From contig OZ018408.1 in NCBI GenBank assembly GCA_963969595.1, positions 17,047,823 through 17,111,822 of the forward strand: a stretch of 64,000 nucleotides of DNA, in the 5' to 3' direction. Within the stretch, counting starts at the first letter, position 1. Every line of letters starts with the position of its first letter. The position numbers were made by a program, and so were the translations under genes. Source of the stretch: Neckera pumila (Eukaryota; Streptophyta; Bryopsida; Hypnales; Neckeraceae). Positions 22,181 to 35,620 of the stretch are shown here, one piece after another. The notes beneath the pieces are model-generated. The model searched no databases and was not told where the DNA came from. It saw only the letters and a program-made list of their open reading frames with translations.

Positions 22181-22750
22181 GCGACTCCAGGCACTGAGCA
22201 CTTCCCTATTAGGTTATACAACATATAGTTTGAACATTGACATTCATCACACACAAAACAAACTAAACTCCAATTTGGTAGCACACAGAATATAACATCT
22301 CAATGCAATAAGAATCCAATTCAAGTCACGGAACTGGACAACAATCACCCACTTCATAACAACATTCAACAACTACAGGAGGCAAATTTCAGATTGTTAC
22401 AAAATTCACAAACATAACATCATCCCAAATTAAAAACACAAGTACAACACTCAATCCATGGATACAAACTCATGCCATCTGCACACACAGTACTTCTACA
22501 CAATTAGGCAATCACACATCACAAATCATGTACTCCAAATCAGCACAAGAAATCCATCACATTAACAAAAATCTGGAATTACACGGAGGATTGGGAGCCT
22601 CACACAGGCCAAGTGAGTGAATTCCAAATGGCCAGCAGGATCGCCTAAATAGGCTGCAGGAGGGACAACGGCAACTTCCACCTAATTGACTTTTCTATTG
22701 TTGCAAGGCAACTAAGGTGAGCACCCCAAAATGCACCATTATCCCTAAAT
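22180..22750. repeat. Dispersed repeat, copy 1 (partner 29697-30690)
   Basis: The shared order includes AGGCACTGAGCACTTC, GGTTATACAA, TTGAACATTGACATTCATCA, AGAATATAACATCTCAATGC, TGAAATCCATCACATTAA-like sequence and ATTGTTGCAAGGCAACTAAG. It has no coding frame and the family is unknown. Confidence 0.8.
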
Positions 22751-23183
22751 CACCATTTTCACTACAATTATTGTTGCACTAGTAGTTGTCGAACTATAAG
22801 AGCAAAATAATTAATCATCTCTAGGTGAAAAATTATACTACACCCTGCCTAAAGAATAGTTTATCCTACACCCTGCCTATTAAAGAATAGTTTAGTAGTT
22901 TGGTTGAAGCAGTCAAGATTATTCTAGCTTAGCCTCCATCATTAGCTTTGCTTTTCCCTTTTCAATTAGTCTAAATGATGTTGATCTTTTTAGTTTTGAA
23001 TATTGTAGAAGTAAAATCAAATAAGAGACTCAATATGTTAAGTTTCTTTGATGTTCCATAATATTTGCAAATCAAAAGTGGTCATATTTTTTACCTTAAA
23101 ATCAGTATTGAATGTATCAAAGCTTTCCTTTGTTGATATTGCTATTCTATAAGATGTTACGTTAGAGATTATTGTTCACATTA

Positions 23184-23354
23184 CACTACAAGGGAGCAGT
23201 GTCAATTCGGACATTTTTTTGTCAATTTTTTGTCAATTTGGACATTATTTTGTCAATTTTCTGTCAATTTGGACATTTTTATGACAGGATTCTGTCAATT
23301 CGGACATTTTAGTCAATTAGGACGTGTCAATTCGGACACTGTTTTCTTGTAGTG
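23184..23354. mobile_element. CACTA-type MITE, 171 bp, TSD TTA
   Basis: The left end is CACTACAAGGGAGCAGTGTC; the right end, reversed, is CACTACAAGAAAACAGTGTC. The 3-bp target duplication TTA flanks both sides (23181-23183 and 23355-23357), as expected for CACTA/En-Spm transposition. The interior is about five repeats of GTCAATT(T/C)GGACATTTT. It is non-autonomous. Confidence 0.9.
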
Positions 23355-23454
23355 TTAAAATATAGTTTATTATATTGAATGTCACTTAAAATTTGTCACC
23401 TAAATCATGAGTTTCTTATAGTTAATGTGCACAATATGCTCTTATTTTGGTTAA

Positions 23455-23680
23455 CAAATGCCAACTACATAATAATAATTTCAAATTGTATCCAAAGAAG
23501 CACCAACAACATAGACATTTTTTCATACAAATGTGTGACTTTGTGAAGTTTGGCCACCTTGGTTTTTACACGGCTTAAAAAAATGATTTTGTCAATTTAA
23601 ATGCTAATATCTTGTAATCTACATGGTGGAAATTTTTGAAATTTTTTCTACATCTTCTCAAACCCAACTCATTGAATACA
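23455..23680. mobile_element. Fragment of a TTAA-family element
   Basis: This matches 63050-63260 inside the element at 62463: ACATTTTTTCATACAAATGT, then CTTGTGAAGT, AATGCTAATATCTT and TGGTGGAAA. Neither terminus is seen. Confidence 0.6.
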
Positions 23681-25806
23681 CATACATATATATCCAAATA
23701 CATCATATTCCTAATTCTCATTCAAATATCCAACTTGTTAGCATTCCAACTTGACAGCATACACATGTGAGCCCTTAAGTTAGCACTTTGGACTCTGGAT
23801 TTATTTTTTGCGATTTATGTTAGTTTTTGGTCCTATTTTATGCAAAATAGCATGAAGTAAGTAGTTGAGAGGGATTTGGTAGGAGTCCCTGCTAAGTCAA
23901 TAAGGAGTCTTCCTAAAACCGTGGGAAGTATAAAATACCTTGTCTTTCCATATTTAGGTCCTAATTAAGCGTCTAAGAGATTAGATTAGCCTGTCCAAGA
24001 GAAGTGAGGATGTGAGATTTAGCCAATCTTAGTGTCTCATCCATGGGTGATTGCATGAAAGACCGGTATTGAAACATTGTCACAAACGCCATGCCGAAGC
24101 TTTATTTTGCAATAATTTTAGAAGCATGACTTGTATGAACTTGAAATTTTGAATGGAGAGTCTTCTTATGAATTTAATTATATCTCATAGTTTTCTAAAA
24201 TTTCAAAAATCATTTTATATTTAAAAATCATTTAAACTAATTTGTCACATTTTGAATTTTAGGGTTTTTACTACGTAAGTAGTTTCCAAATTAAATGATT
24301 TGGAGCTGAAATTTCTATGGTCTATTCCTGTAGTAGGAACTCATATTTCTACCAAAGGGCATTAAAAAATATTTTATTTTATATCCTCTACGCCCATGCA
24401 AAGAGGGCTCCCTTGCGCATGCAATTCTGAACATTGAAGATGGTTTTAGGATCATTTTTTTGGTGAAATCTCTTTATTATGAAGTCTTCTCAAATGGCAT
24501 TTTTTAGGGGTTTTTTAAATTACTTTTCCTATTTTTTATAAATTAAAATGTTAAAGTATGTATTTTCTTGCGATTTTGCACATTTCTAATGCTCCTATTT
24601 AAAGATTTGCTTTTTGCTTTTCCTTCATAGTATATCTTCTTCTTATAGGTGTATACATTTCTCATATTTTTCATATTTTTTTAAAAATGTTTTTTTATTT
24701 TTGTAGTACTCCTGAAAAAATGGCTGAAAACGGCCAAAGTGGAACAAAAACGGAAGGTCATTTATGCAACGACCCCCATGTGAAACTAAACTTGTAGAGT
24801 GCATACGACGGCTTGGCTAAGTATAAGAGTCTATTAATAGATTTCCAAGAGTGTCGATCGAATTTATAGAGGATTTGGATTAGTTGTGTTGAATTGCAAG
24901 TAACTTAGGAATATCAAGCTAGAATGCAAAGTAGACAAAGGGCGAGGTGATTGGAGCATACTAAAAGGTGCTTTTAGGGTAAGAGCATGCCAAGAGGTCA
25001 ACTTAGAAACCAATCATCCACAACAAATTAGAATAATTTCTCCCCGAGTGGAAATTATTAAGGAATGTCTAATTTTAGCCTCCTTATGAATTGTATTATT
25101 GGAGATTTGGCTTTGCCCTTAGCTTTTGGGAATTCTCAAAAGTTTTCCCCAAAAATTTGAGATTTTACGAAACTCCACAATGACTCCATGAAAAGTCAAC
25201 CGCCTCTTAAACTGATGGTAAACTCATAGAACTTACCCAAAATGCGGTAAAATCTCACTAAAAATTAGTGAGATGTTTTGTGTGTCTAATGAGCAACCTT
25301 TCAAGTTTAAAGACTTTCCCATAGTTAGAAGTACCAAAATCATCAATGACATCAAATTTAACAAGAATTTACAACTTGATGGCGGGATGATTGGCGTACT
25401 AGGAGTTTTACGGTGTCGAAATTTTGCGCTCCCACAAACCTTCTAAACAACCCTAGCCAGTCAGATTCCTTGAAAAATGCAAATTCCAATAGTTGGAATT
25501 TTGACCTTTTCTTTGAAATTACCGTTAGTGGTTTTTATGGGCAAAATTAGCCTAGAGGAAGGGAGTAGGAGGTCCCTTAGACTAATTGGCCCCCTTCCAA
25601 GGTTTCCTACAACCCCTTTCTGCTTACTGATATGCTGCCCAAGTGTGGAAGACCCGCACTTTGATTTTGCTTACTGACACGTTGCCTAAGGTAGAAGACC
25701 TACACTTTGATTTAGCTTACCAACATTGTTGGGATTATCTATTGAGGCCAAGATCTGGCCATCTTTTGCTTTCAATTCAATTCTTTTAAGTCAAAGGCTT
25801 GGTTTA
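23681..25806. other. Unassigned repeat-like DNA
   Basis: Nothing is firmly assigned. TATAAAATACC near 23930 after a GGAGTCTTCC stretch could be an old LTR promoter, but no matching second LTR, primer site or polymerase frame is seen. A 66-codon frame at 25477-25677 has no motif. Confidence 0.4.
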
Positions 25807-26737
25807 CCCCTAAAGGATTGAGGCCCTTTTTCTACCGAAAAACACTCAAACCTGCCATTTCTACAGCAAAATGTAAAAAAATTGAATTTTGTTTTCACAT
25901 CTAACCATAGGATCTTACACCTAACTAGTATGAGAGTGTGTGGAAAAAATTTCAGAATTTTTGACCACACAGATTGCAAGATATCTGCGTTTAAAGTGAA
26001 AAAAACAAGTTTTTCAGCACATTGTGGGACTATATTTTTTGACTTTGAACATTTTTAACTTAAAATTTTTGCACTACAGAGTTTTGAGCTTTAAATCTTT
26101 GTAGTAGAGAATTGAGTTGAAAGTCTAGGAAAAAAAAAAAATTCAAAAAAACTTAATTATCATTCTTTAAAAAATTGTTAAATAGAAGTAGATATAAGAT
26201 AGAAGGAAAATCTAAAATATTCATATATTTTAGATGGAATTAAAATGCACTAATCCCAATGGTGAGATTGTTCTATCAAGTAATATAAACCATGCAAAAG
26301 AAAAAAAATGAAAAATTTCAAAAATTGCATTCAGAAATGCATCCTAGAAATTATTTTTTTCAAGAAGATGCTTTAATTGCCCAAAAAACAAGAATGTCCA
26401 TTACTTTCTCATAACAAATCCAAATGAAATGAATCAAAGCTTCCAAATAGACAAAAGAATAATCTATAAGAGAAAAATATATTAAAAAAAAAATTCAAAT
26501 TTTTGTCCAATTTTTTTTGCTGCCCAAGCTACTTGCTGTCTCCTTTATTGTGCTTATTTGGTCATAAATTTTTTTCCCAAGCACCAGTTGTAAAAAAACT
26601 ATATTCCCACAAAAATTATCAGTTTTGAGTTTTTCAATCTTCCCAAAAAGTTTCAAAAAATCACAACAAAATTTCAACCTGTAGGTACTTGTCCAGAAAC
26701 GCATTTGTCCCCTGAACGGACAACGATCTTTTAGGGG
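25807..26737. mobile_element. TTAA-family element, subfamily I, 931 bp
   Basis: It begins CCCCTAAAGGATTGAGGCCC after TTTA and ends CGATCTTTTAGGGG before TTAA (26738-26741). It is collinear with the element at 52882 over its length (CCAAAAAACAC-like start, ATAGGATCTTACA, GTTTTTCAGCACATTGTGGG, GTAGGTACTTG near the end). No reading frame resembles a transposase. Confidence 0.85.
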
Positions 26738-26741
26738 TTAA

Positions 26742-27400
26742 AGGATGCGGAGTTCCTTTAAAACCAACAAACCACACTAAAAATGCACACTGGGAGGTTT
26801 AGTCCCCCAAGAACTTGATACGTTGTTAAAGATACTAACCAACTTGCATTGACTTGATTAATTCCTAAATGTTGGTTAAACACTGTCATGTGTACCTCAT
26901 TTAGGGCTTAAACTATTGGAGAACTTAAAACCCACTTTAATCTTTGATTTTTGGTTTAAGCCTTGTCATATGCATCTCAGTTAAGGATTAAAGTGCTCTT
27001 TTGAAGAATTGGGACCATTTTACACAAGTTTAGTCTGAGGTTGCTCCCACACAGCAAAACTTTGACCTTGAAACTAGTTTTTATTAAGAAATTTAAGGAA
27101 AAAAGATTTCCGGTAAGAACCTTGGCTTGATGGGCTACTTAAGCCCAAAAATCAACACCAAGTGACTCCCTTCCTTTTTGTTTGAAATTTGTTAAGTTGT
27201 TTGTGCTAAAGATTGCCAAAGTCATGGATTTCTAGTGCTAACCTTGATAGTTTAAGTTGTTAGTTTGTCTTTAAAAAATTAGTTAGTTTAAAAAAAATTC
27301 CCAAAATTTCCAAAAATCTTAGATAGATATGGTTGTTCAATGATTTTACAAGAAAAACCTCACATAGTTAGATTAGTTGATCTCTTTTGTTTTTAACAAA
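26742..27400. other. Unassigned DNA
   Basis: No gene seen. Loose repeats of TTTGGTTTAAGC-like phrases occur near 26880-26960. Confidence 0.4.
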
Positions 27401-27414
27401 ATTAATTAAGTTAG

Positions 27415-27880
27415 ACCAAAACCAGCGTTAGAACTTGAAACCAAAAGTCTAAAACCAACATGAGAATTTGAGACCAAAACTAGCATTAGAGTTTGAAACG
27501 AGAACCAATATTAGAATTTGAGTCAGAACCAGCATTAGAATTTGAGCTAAAACCAGCAAAGGCAGGGATTGGAAGATCGAGCCAAGAAATCAGAAACCCA
27601 GCCAAGTATTAAAAGACCAAGTCAGGGGGTTGGAAGCCAGCCAAGTATTAGAAGACCAAGCCAGGGGGGTTGGGAGCTCGCCAAGTATAAAAAGACAAGC
27701 CAGGAGGTCTGGCCAACGACGGCGTGATACGTGGCGGTTCCACGTTAGTTGCAAGGGAGTCAAGCGAGGGGTTCGGAAGGGAGAGTCCAGTGTGGGTCTA
27801 GAAGGAAGAATCTAGCAAAAATCTAGAAGGGAGAGTCTAGCGAGGGAGTCCAGAAGGGAGTCCAACAGGGAGTCTAGGGG
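27415..27880. repeat. Three successive low-complexity tandem arrays
   Basis: First come about six units near ACCAGCATTAGAATTTGAG. Then come three units of CCAAGTATTA.AAGACCAAG with CAGGGGG. Last are several units of AGAAGGGAGAGTCTAGC. Together they look like a locally amplified purine-rich region. A 61-codon frame here is a repeat artefact. Confidence 0.7.
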
Positions 27881-29696
27881 CTAACATCCAATTTGAGACT
27901 TAAAAATCATTCCAAGGAAAACCTCAGGTTGGCAGTTGCGAGCCACAACCAATTTTGGTTTTGTTTTCAAAGTTTTGCAGCCATCTCCCTACTCTCGAAG
28001 CTCACCAAAATCTTGAACTCTCCATAACTAAACTCAACCAACAATATAAAAATGAATTAAGTGAAAATAGAAGAAGAAGAAGAAGATTAGACACTTCAAC
28101 AAGAAAGAAGAAACTTAAAACACTATTTGGTAAATATCTCACTATTTCCTTTAGAATTATTCTTGGATTTTGTTCTTTTTCCTATTCATTTAGAATCATT
28201 CCGATGTTTTATTCCTTTTACTATTGAAGAATTTGGTTTTTGGTCACTAAATTTGATTTTGTTGACAATGAGTGGTTGAATGTTGTTTTAGTTTTGTTTT
28301 ATTAGGCCTAGTAAGCCAAATAGGAAAAACAAAAGTCAACAAATATCTTAGAATAATCCAATTGAACTAATAAACTAACAAACAAAGAATAAACTAACTA
28401 TTTCATTGAAGTAATTGAATGAGATAATTGATTAAGAAGCTCTTAGTCTTTGAATTTGATTTTAATAACTAAAAGAATTAATAATATAAGGGAAATGAGG
28501 TCCTTGAAGTTTGATTTAACTTTAAAATTATTTTTAGAGCCAATTAGAAATACCCAAAGTATTTAATTTAATTCCTAAAGTCTCGAGGAATAGTTAAATT
28601 AAACACTTGAAACTAACAAATTGTTGTAGGAAATTAGCCTAAAAAAATGTAGGAACAAGGAAATCTCGAATTGATTTAATTACCAATTACTCCCCAAATA
28701 GGCAAAGAGAAATCACATGATGGAGAACAATGGGTATTTCAAAACCATCATGCTTGTGATGTGCAATGATGGCACAGTAGAAGCCATTGAAACCAAGGTA
28801 TGTTAGTTTTTACATTTACTATTTTTCCTTTGAATTGATTTAAATTAAAGTTAGGAATTTAGAAGATAATCCTTATGTTAGAGTCTTAGAATTTAACTTA
28901 GAATTTAGAGCCTAATAGGTAGATTTTAGAGGATTCCAAAACCATATCATGTTAAAATAAATAACCAAAGAACAAAGAAATTACCAACAATTGAACTTTA
29001 ATTGCAAATTGGATGACAAATTAGGATTTTCCATCCAAAAGAATCTACCAAAGAATTTAGAAATTTAGATTAAATTAAAAATTTGAAATTGAAGCAAAAT
29101 TCATTTACCTTCTAAAAGTGGAAGTAAGGTTACAATAACCAATTATAATTAAGGAATTTTTCAAAGAAATCTACCAATGAATCTTAAGAGATTCTTTCAA
29201 TTAGGTCGAAATAAGGTTTGAATTTAAAATCCCGCAGTCAAATTAATTAAGAATCCAACCCTAAATTTTGGAATTTATTTAAATTTATTTCCTATTTTTG
29301 ATTCGTGGGAGAAGTTTAGGATAGATTAGAAGTTAACCTTCAACCACCAATAACTTTTACTAGGAACCTTGAAATCTAACTTTCTTCACCATTCTATAGA
29401 GAAGAAGTCACATTCTACCACTTTATTTAAATGCAATTTGAGTTGGGAGTAGCTTTTGTTTTTCTTCTGTGGTTTGATTAACTGCAATCTTTTAACCTTT
29501 TAACAATAGTGTGATTTGACTATTTGGAATTTAAGGATTTATAAGTAACAAAAAAGTGTCCATTGCTTGGAAGGCGTACATTTGATTAGGAACCACACAC
29601 CCAGGAGTGAATCTCCATTTTAAAAGCCGCTAGAATCCGTGTGCCACTTTTTGACTCAAAGGTGGAGTTAGAAACACTCACAATACACAAGTAATT
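27881..29696. other. Unassigned DNA with one exon-like frame
   Basis: The only coding-like hint is 28722-28798 (plus): MENNGYFKTIMLVMCNDGTV then EAIETK, ending at AAG|GTATGT. No neighbouring exon or family was recognised. The 28.0-28.2 kb frame is lysine/arginine low complexity followed by a hydrophobic run. Confidence 0.25.
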
Positions 29697-30690
29697 CTAG
29701 GCACTGAGCACTTCTCTAATAGGTTATACAATATAGTTTGAACATTGACATTCATCACACATATAAAGCAAACTAAATTCTAATTTAGCCGTAGCTTATA
29801 GAATATAACATCTCAATGCAATAAGAATCCAATTGAGCATGGAAGTGAACAACAATCATGCACTCTGTAGCAACATTCAAGAACTACGGTAGGTAAATTT
29901 CAGATTGCAATAACATTCATTGACATCACATCATCCTAAATCAAAATCACAAACACAACACTTATTCTATGGACACAAACACAATGACACATGCCATCTG
30001 CATACACAGTATTAATCTACACAACTAGGCAAAGCATGTATAGGAGGCAACCCATTACTGATCACCCCCGTTCTGGTGTTGTAGGCTATTTACTTTCCGT
30101 GAATTTTGGTGAAGGAGGAGATTAATTATGCTACGATTTCAAAGGTAGTTGTGGCGCATTATGATTGGCTACAAGTCTCTCAGTATTGTAATCAGCCCTT
30201 GGTGAATTTTATTTTTGGCCTATAGTTGGAAGTAGCAAGCCTTATATCACCGATATGGAAGGAATAGAATCTTTCGCAAAAAAATTTATATTAATTTTAT
30301 TTCTATTTTGAGAGAAAAAAAATCAAAAAAATTACAAATCCTTTCAAATTCTATCTTTGTGTATGGCAATTTCTTCACTGAAGAATCCTGCCCTGCAAGT
30401 ACATGTAATTGCTTAAGTGATCAAAAATGGGTTGCCTTTGCTACTCCAAAATTGGCACATGAAATCCATCACATTAATAAAAATCTTGAATTACATGGTT
30501 ACCAAGGGTAGGAAATCTCACACTCATGTGAGGATGTGGGTGACAAATGGCTAGCAAAATTGCCTAAATAGGCTACAGGAGGTGATAATAGCAACTTCTA
30601 CCAAATTGACTTTTCAATTGTTGCAAGGCAACTAAGGTGGGCGCTCCCACATGCACCACTTCTCCTAAATTACCATCTTTACTTTGTGTA
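29697..30690. repeat. Dispersed repeat, copy 2 (partner 22180-22750)
   Basis: Same landmarks as copy 1, interrupted by about 370 bp (about 30020-30420) absent from copy 1, beginning AAAGCATGTATAGGAGGC. The inserted DNA has no recognised terminal repeats. Confidence 0.75.
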
Positions 30691-31117
30691 CATCTCCAAA
30701 ATCAATTATGTACCTATGTGAAAGAAATTGTTCTAGAACCAAACTTTGTTCCTTCATAAATTTGCATACGGTATCCAAATGTCTCATTCTTTGGTGTATT
30801 GGAACTTCCTTTTAAAGGATGAGACAAAAAAAAATTCCTTGTCATTTATACATGACAAGTTATTATTTGCGATATCCACAAGCTAATTGCCAGTAGAATA
30901 AATTGTAGTGGAGGAACAATTGGGAGTAAAGTTGTAGCAATAAAAGATACAATAATGGTCATTTTTTTTAATCAAATGGAAATTCATTGCAAAACACTTC
31001 AAAACAACAACCAAGCCACAATAGTTGGACAAAAGAAAGAACAATAAAGCCCCAAGAGGGAGCCCTTAAGGGGCAAAAACTAGGCCCACAAAAACAAGCA
31101 TGGACATGGCCCCTATC
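30691..31117. other. Unassigned DNA before the CACTA element
   Basis: No gene or structured repeat recognised. The last three bases (ATC) are the target duplication of the following element. Confidence 0.5.
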
Positions 31118-33312
31118 CACTTAGGAAACCCGTGTCTTTTCTAATGTCCGGGTCCGGACGTTGATGTCCGATAAGACACGGAATTGTCTACGGGCGATTG
31201 GCCTGAAGTGTTGGATTCCCGTCAATGTTGCAAAGAGCTTGGGCAAATTTAGGTGAAAACAATGTGTTGCTTTGATGAATGGCTTTGTTCTTTCAGACAC
31301 AAATGGCGACAAACATTCGTTTTTCTAAGCGTCAAGAAAAACATGTCTTGCCACGTCAACAGAGTCTATAATTTTGACTACGGGTAAGTCAGCAATAATT
31401 ACTTTAGTCAATGGTAAAATACCTACTCGAATTCCAAAAAAGTGGGGAAGGGCAGCCAAATGGTCTGCCCTTAAAAAACCCAGAAAACAATGCATCTGAC
31501 GTGGCACGTGACATGGAAATGAAGTGATGTGGCAGTTGTCTTTGCTGACGTGGCATGCCACATCAGCATAGGAACCTACTAGAGCCCCTTCTATGTACTA
31601 TTTTCTTTTGATGTCTTCCTAAACATTTCAACGACTACATAGATGTCCCAGAAAACAATGTGCGTTTTGTTTTGCATGCGACTATCTCTTTCTTATGCCT
31701 ATTCATTGAAATAGATATTCATTGGAGCAGATGCTCTGTTGTCATAGCTAATGTCTGCATGTTAGAGGATTGCAAGCACCGATATACGGATGACATCTTC
31801 CAATGTCCTATGGAAACTTGAACATGCTAAGCTGTACGGGTGAACAAAGAAACAAGAAGTACGTAGAGGCGAGTGTGTTTCTTTACTTTAAATTGTTGTC
31901 AGTTTGTATTCAGTTTCTTCTTCTTCACATGGACTAGAAATAGAAATGACAAATAATGCATCCAAAGAAGCTCTAAATATGTCTAAAAAGGCTATATGAC
32001 CACTTCAACAGCCTTGTGGTATGAATTTAGACTAAGAATACAACACTTTCAAGCATAGGAGTTTGTCTATCATAGATATTTGTTGGAGACATGCTCTTTC
32101 CTACACTGGAGTCATGGATGTCAATGTTAATGTCCGCAAATATATTTATAGATATTCATTGTACTTAGATATCACCTTCAGCGATGTCTATGAGAATATG
32201 AATACACATTATTTTGCATTCATGCGTAAGCCTTTTATTGTAGTGCACAAAGCTTGTAATCATATTCCATTTAATTTTATGAGTATATATGTCTTTATAC
32301 AAATGTTATAAACAACACCAACATATCCGTTGGAGCATTTTGCATGTCCTTCATGACATCCCATGCAACTTCTATTTGTAATACAAGTTAAGTGTTTTAT
32401 ATACCCCACATGGTTTGTCTTACCTTTTGGCACTTCACTTGTATAAAGGGCTTGTCTTGTCCTCTCTATTTACATCACAATAAGTGCTTTTTAAAGCCAT
32501 GTGATGTATTTGCCAAATATGGTGTGTTATGTGTAGTGTATTATATACAGTGTATTTTATATGCTATATGGCATATGATGTATAGGATATTATGTATAGG
32601 ATATTGTGAGTAATATGCTATATTAGATATTATAAAATGCATATGTGTGCTATGTAGAACATGTGTCACTGTTTATATTAACATCATATTAAACAATGCA
32701 TTCAATCATATGAATATCAGAGGTGACATGATTTTGTTCATTTAAATCATACTAGACAATTCAAGAGGTGTTTATGATGGAATGTAGATGTCTAAGATGA
32801 CGCCACAAAACATTTGGACGTTTAAGTTGACATTGCAAAAAACGTCTGGATGTCTAAGCTGACATCTTAAAAAACATTTGGACGTCTAATTTGACATTTC
32901 AAAAAATGTTCAAAAAGCACCTGAACAAGATAAAACTATGCTGACTAGGCCTACCACGTCATCCTTGGTGGATGCTATGTCACTTTTTCCACGGACACGT
33001 CATCTGCCACATCATCTACCATGTCAACAACGTGCTGGATGAAAAAATTGCACACGTGGCTTCCATCGCTGACATGGCGCTAATGTGGCAGCCACATGGT
33101 CGAATTTCAACAGCCTTTGGATCCAAGTCCCTTCTGATGTCTGCCCCTTGACAAGAAATCATTAGGCCATGTAATCTGAGATTTTTGATGTTTTTTGCAT
33201 GTCAGCCATAATATGAAAAAAGTGACATCTACGTTGACGCAAGAGGACACCTCAATGGACGTACCCATGTCAAAATTGCATGTTTGGAAAAAGACACGGA
33301 TTCCTTATAGTG
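31118..33312. mobile_element. CACTA (En/Spm) DNA transposon, 2.2 kb, TSD ATC
   Basis: The left end is CACTTAGGAAACCCGTGTCT and the right end, reversed, is CACTATAAGGAATCCGTGTC, so the right terminus keeps canonical CACTA. ATC duplications flank both sides (31115-31117 and 33313-33315). Subterminal DNA is rich in short motifs typical of the superfamily, such as GATGTC(C/T), GACGTGGCA and CCACATCA in both orientations. No transposase frame is left, so it is non-autonomous. Frames at 32063-32613 lack motifs. Confidence 0.92.
32765..32925. repeat. Subterminal ~40-bp tandem repeats in the CACTA element
   Basis: About four units run GATGTCTAAG.TGAC, CATT(G)CAAAAAA and ACATTTGGACGT. They could be transposase-binding repeats, as in other CACTA elements. 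Confidence 0.7.
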
Positions 33313-33443
33313 ATCAGTTCCAGTTAATAGTTTCACCTACTCTATAAGCTAACACCAGTGATCTAATCCAAACTTCATCTGAAGATACGACCAAATCTTG
33401 TTTGTGTGCTAGGACAAAGGTTGAGCTTCTGGACAAGGCTTGA

Positions 33444-34723
33444 CATTAGAGAAATTCTTAGCCCTCTGGAAGGCCGCTCCAGAGCAGCTGAAAGGACCCC
33501 AAGATTACATTAACTTTGGTTGATGATTTGTTTTTCCCCTTTAGTCAATCACCTGAAGTTGCAATGTCCAATGACTATCAGTGGTTCAAAACCCAAATAC
33601 AAGTAGTTCAATAATTAGGATTTAGGTACTGTAATGCACCTTAACCCTGATTATTGCATACCTTGTTTTCTAACCAAGTTATAAAAAATAAAGCAAATGC
33701 TGAAAATAGTCCAAGGACATCTACCATCAAGGTCTCTTTTAGTGCCATCATGATAGATTTAATTCATTGACAATTGATGAGAAGAAAGGGTGAAGAGTTT
33801 ACATTGATAGAGAAATCAATTGTCCATGGTGAATCTTCAAAGGGTATGGGATATTTAGAAGAGAGATCACTCATTGTCAAATGCAGGAATTGTGTTAAAA
33901 CAAGAATTTCAGACCTCATTTAGGCATAGTAGAATAAATTTTTTTTAAAAAAAGCTTTGAACTAAACAAAGTTGGAGAATGAAGCTCATTTTCATCTCCA
34001 AAAATGTTTATAACTCATTTTCATCTCCAACGAATCCAGTAAAAAGTTATAAACAAAATTTTAAAAGGGGTTGAAAGGGAGATTTTCTTTGACATTTTTA
34101 AATACCTTCTCCTAATTTTATCCGAAACTTTTTATTGGAGGCTCTAAACCTCAAATGTATTTTTGGAGATGAAAATTAGCTTGATTATCCAACTTTGTTT
34201 AGTTCAAAGATTTTTGAAGAAATTCATTTTACTATGTCTAAATGAGGTCTGAAATTCAAGTTTTAACACAATTCCTACTTTAAATTTAACTATGAGCAAT
34301 TGAGAAACTACAAATTCTAAATTACATATCCCACATAGATTATTCTACCTCCTACCACCCCATATGTACATAAGGAGCTTCTCTTCTCATCTTCAAACAC
34401 CTTAAACTAAGTGGCTTTAGAAGCTAGTTGGAAATGTAAGAGTTCTCTAATTTTTTAGCAACTAGCTTGAAAATCCACTTCATTTTGCTTAATTTCATTG
34501 AATTTGATTAAATTTTCAAATAGTCACCTTGTATATTCACGCGGCTAAATATTAAACAGACTTCTACTACACCCTCATTATTGAAGTCCTGACATCTTTT
34601 GCAAAATTCACACACTCTGACAATGCTCTGCGGCTATATGCCCCTACTAAATCTCATGCAACTAATACACTAGTTTTGTCACTGTGGAGCGGCCCTCTGG
34701 AGGGGTTGAGAATTTCTCTAATG
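33444..34723. mobile_element. CATTAG-family terminal-inverted-repeat element, 1.28 kb
   Basis: The left end is CATTAGAGAAATTCTTAGCC, then CTCTGGAAGGCC. The right end, reversed, is CATTAGAGAAATTCTCAACC, then CCTCCAGAGGGCC. No coding region is recognised, and no clear target duplication could be read. Other members are at 41425, 54.36 kb and 56058. Confidence 0.75.
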
Positions 34724-35620
34724 GTAGAGCATTGCGGCTTGAATAAAGGAAAGCGTTCCATAGAGCAATTCGCAGACTGGTATATGACCTACTTTTGTAT
34801 TCAAAGACAAGAAACAATGGCCATTTTGAGGTCTGAAATTTTGAATGATGTATGTATTCTTGCCTTTGGCCTTTAATTCTTGGCCACTTAATAAAAGTTG
34901 GACAAATTCTTGAGTGCACTTGAATTATAGTAATTTTAAGACTACTTCAAAAGCAATAATCTTTATTTTTATTCTTCAACAAAAATGTTTTCTTACTTGC
35001 TCATGCAATTTTAGAAGTTCAATTTGGAGAGCTCACATTAAATACTTAGTTGTGTACTATAATTTATCTTCACGGTTTCAAATGGGAGTCTCTGTCAATT
35101 GGTACCCCAAATGTACCTCGGATCAGTTCTTTCCAGGTTTCAAGCAAGTCCAAATGCAATTGGGTGCTCTAGACTACTATGTGTTTTTCATGTTTTTTCC
35201 TTGCACCCTTTTATTGCCCAAATGGAGTAATAAGGTTGAAGTAGAACTCTTGAGGCCGAGCATTGATACTTTGTGTAGTATGAAATTGATAGATAGGTAT
35301 CAATGTTAGATAAGCTTTTTGAGTTCTATTGGCTATTTTCTTTCCATTCCCAATTGAACCAGTTAGTTCATCAAGTATAAAGTCTGGTTCCAGTCATTTG
35401 ATCTCTTTTTTTTGCTCTGAAAAAAAGAAGTTTGATAGATTTTATCACCTGTTTTTTTGCCAATGTTTCTAATTTGCAATCATTTTTTTTCCTAATTCCA
35501 CCATGCTAACTTTGAACTAATTTAGTGGTTGGTTTTTCCCAAACCTAGTTGGAGATGTTGGAGTTTATTTGTACCAATGGACTGACCACCATCCATATAG
35601 TACAATCCTGTCTTGCACAA
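34724..35620. other. Unassigned DNA with a 131-codon frame
   Basis: The longest frame (34914-35309, plus) has no motif I recognise and shows no splice context. Function is not assigned. Confidence 0.35.

Noticed and set aside
23681..25806. Possible LTR retrotransposon
   Set aside because: A promoter-like TATAAAA and T-rich stretches are present, but no paired LTRs, primer site or polymerase motifs.
27630..27815. 61-codon R/G-rich frame
   Set aside because: Falls in purine-rich tandem repeats.
34914..35309. 131-codon frame
   Set aside because: No motif, AT-rich composition and no duplicate or splice support; treated as chance.
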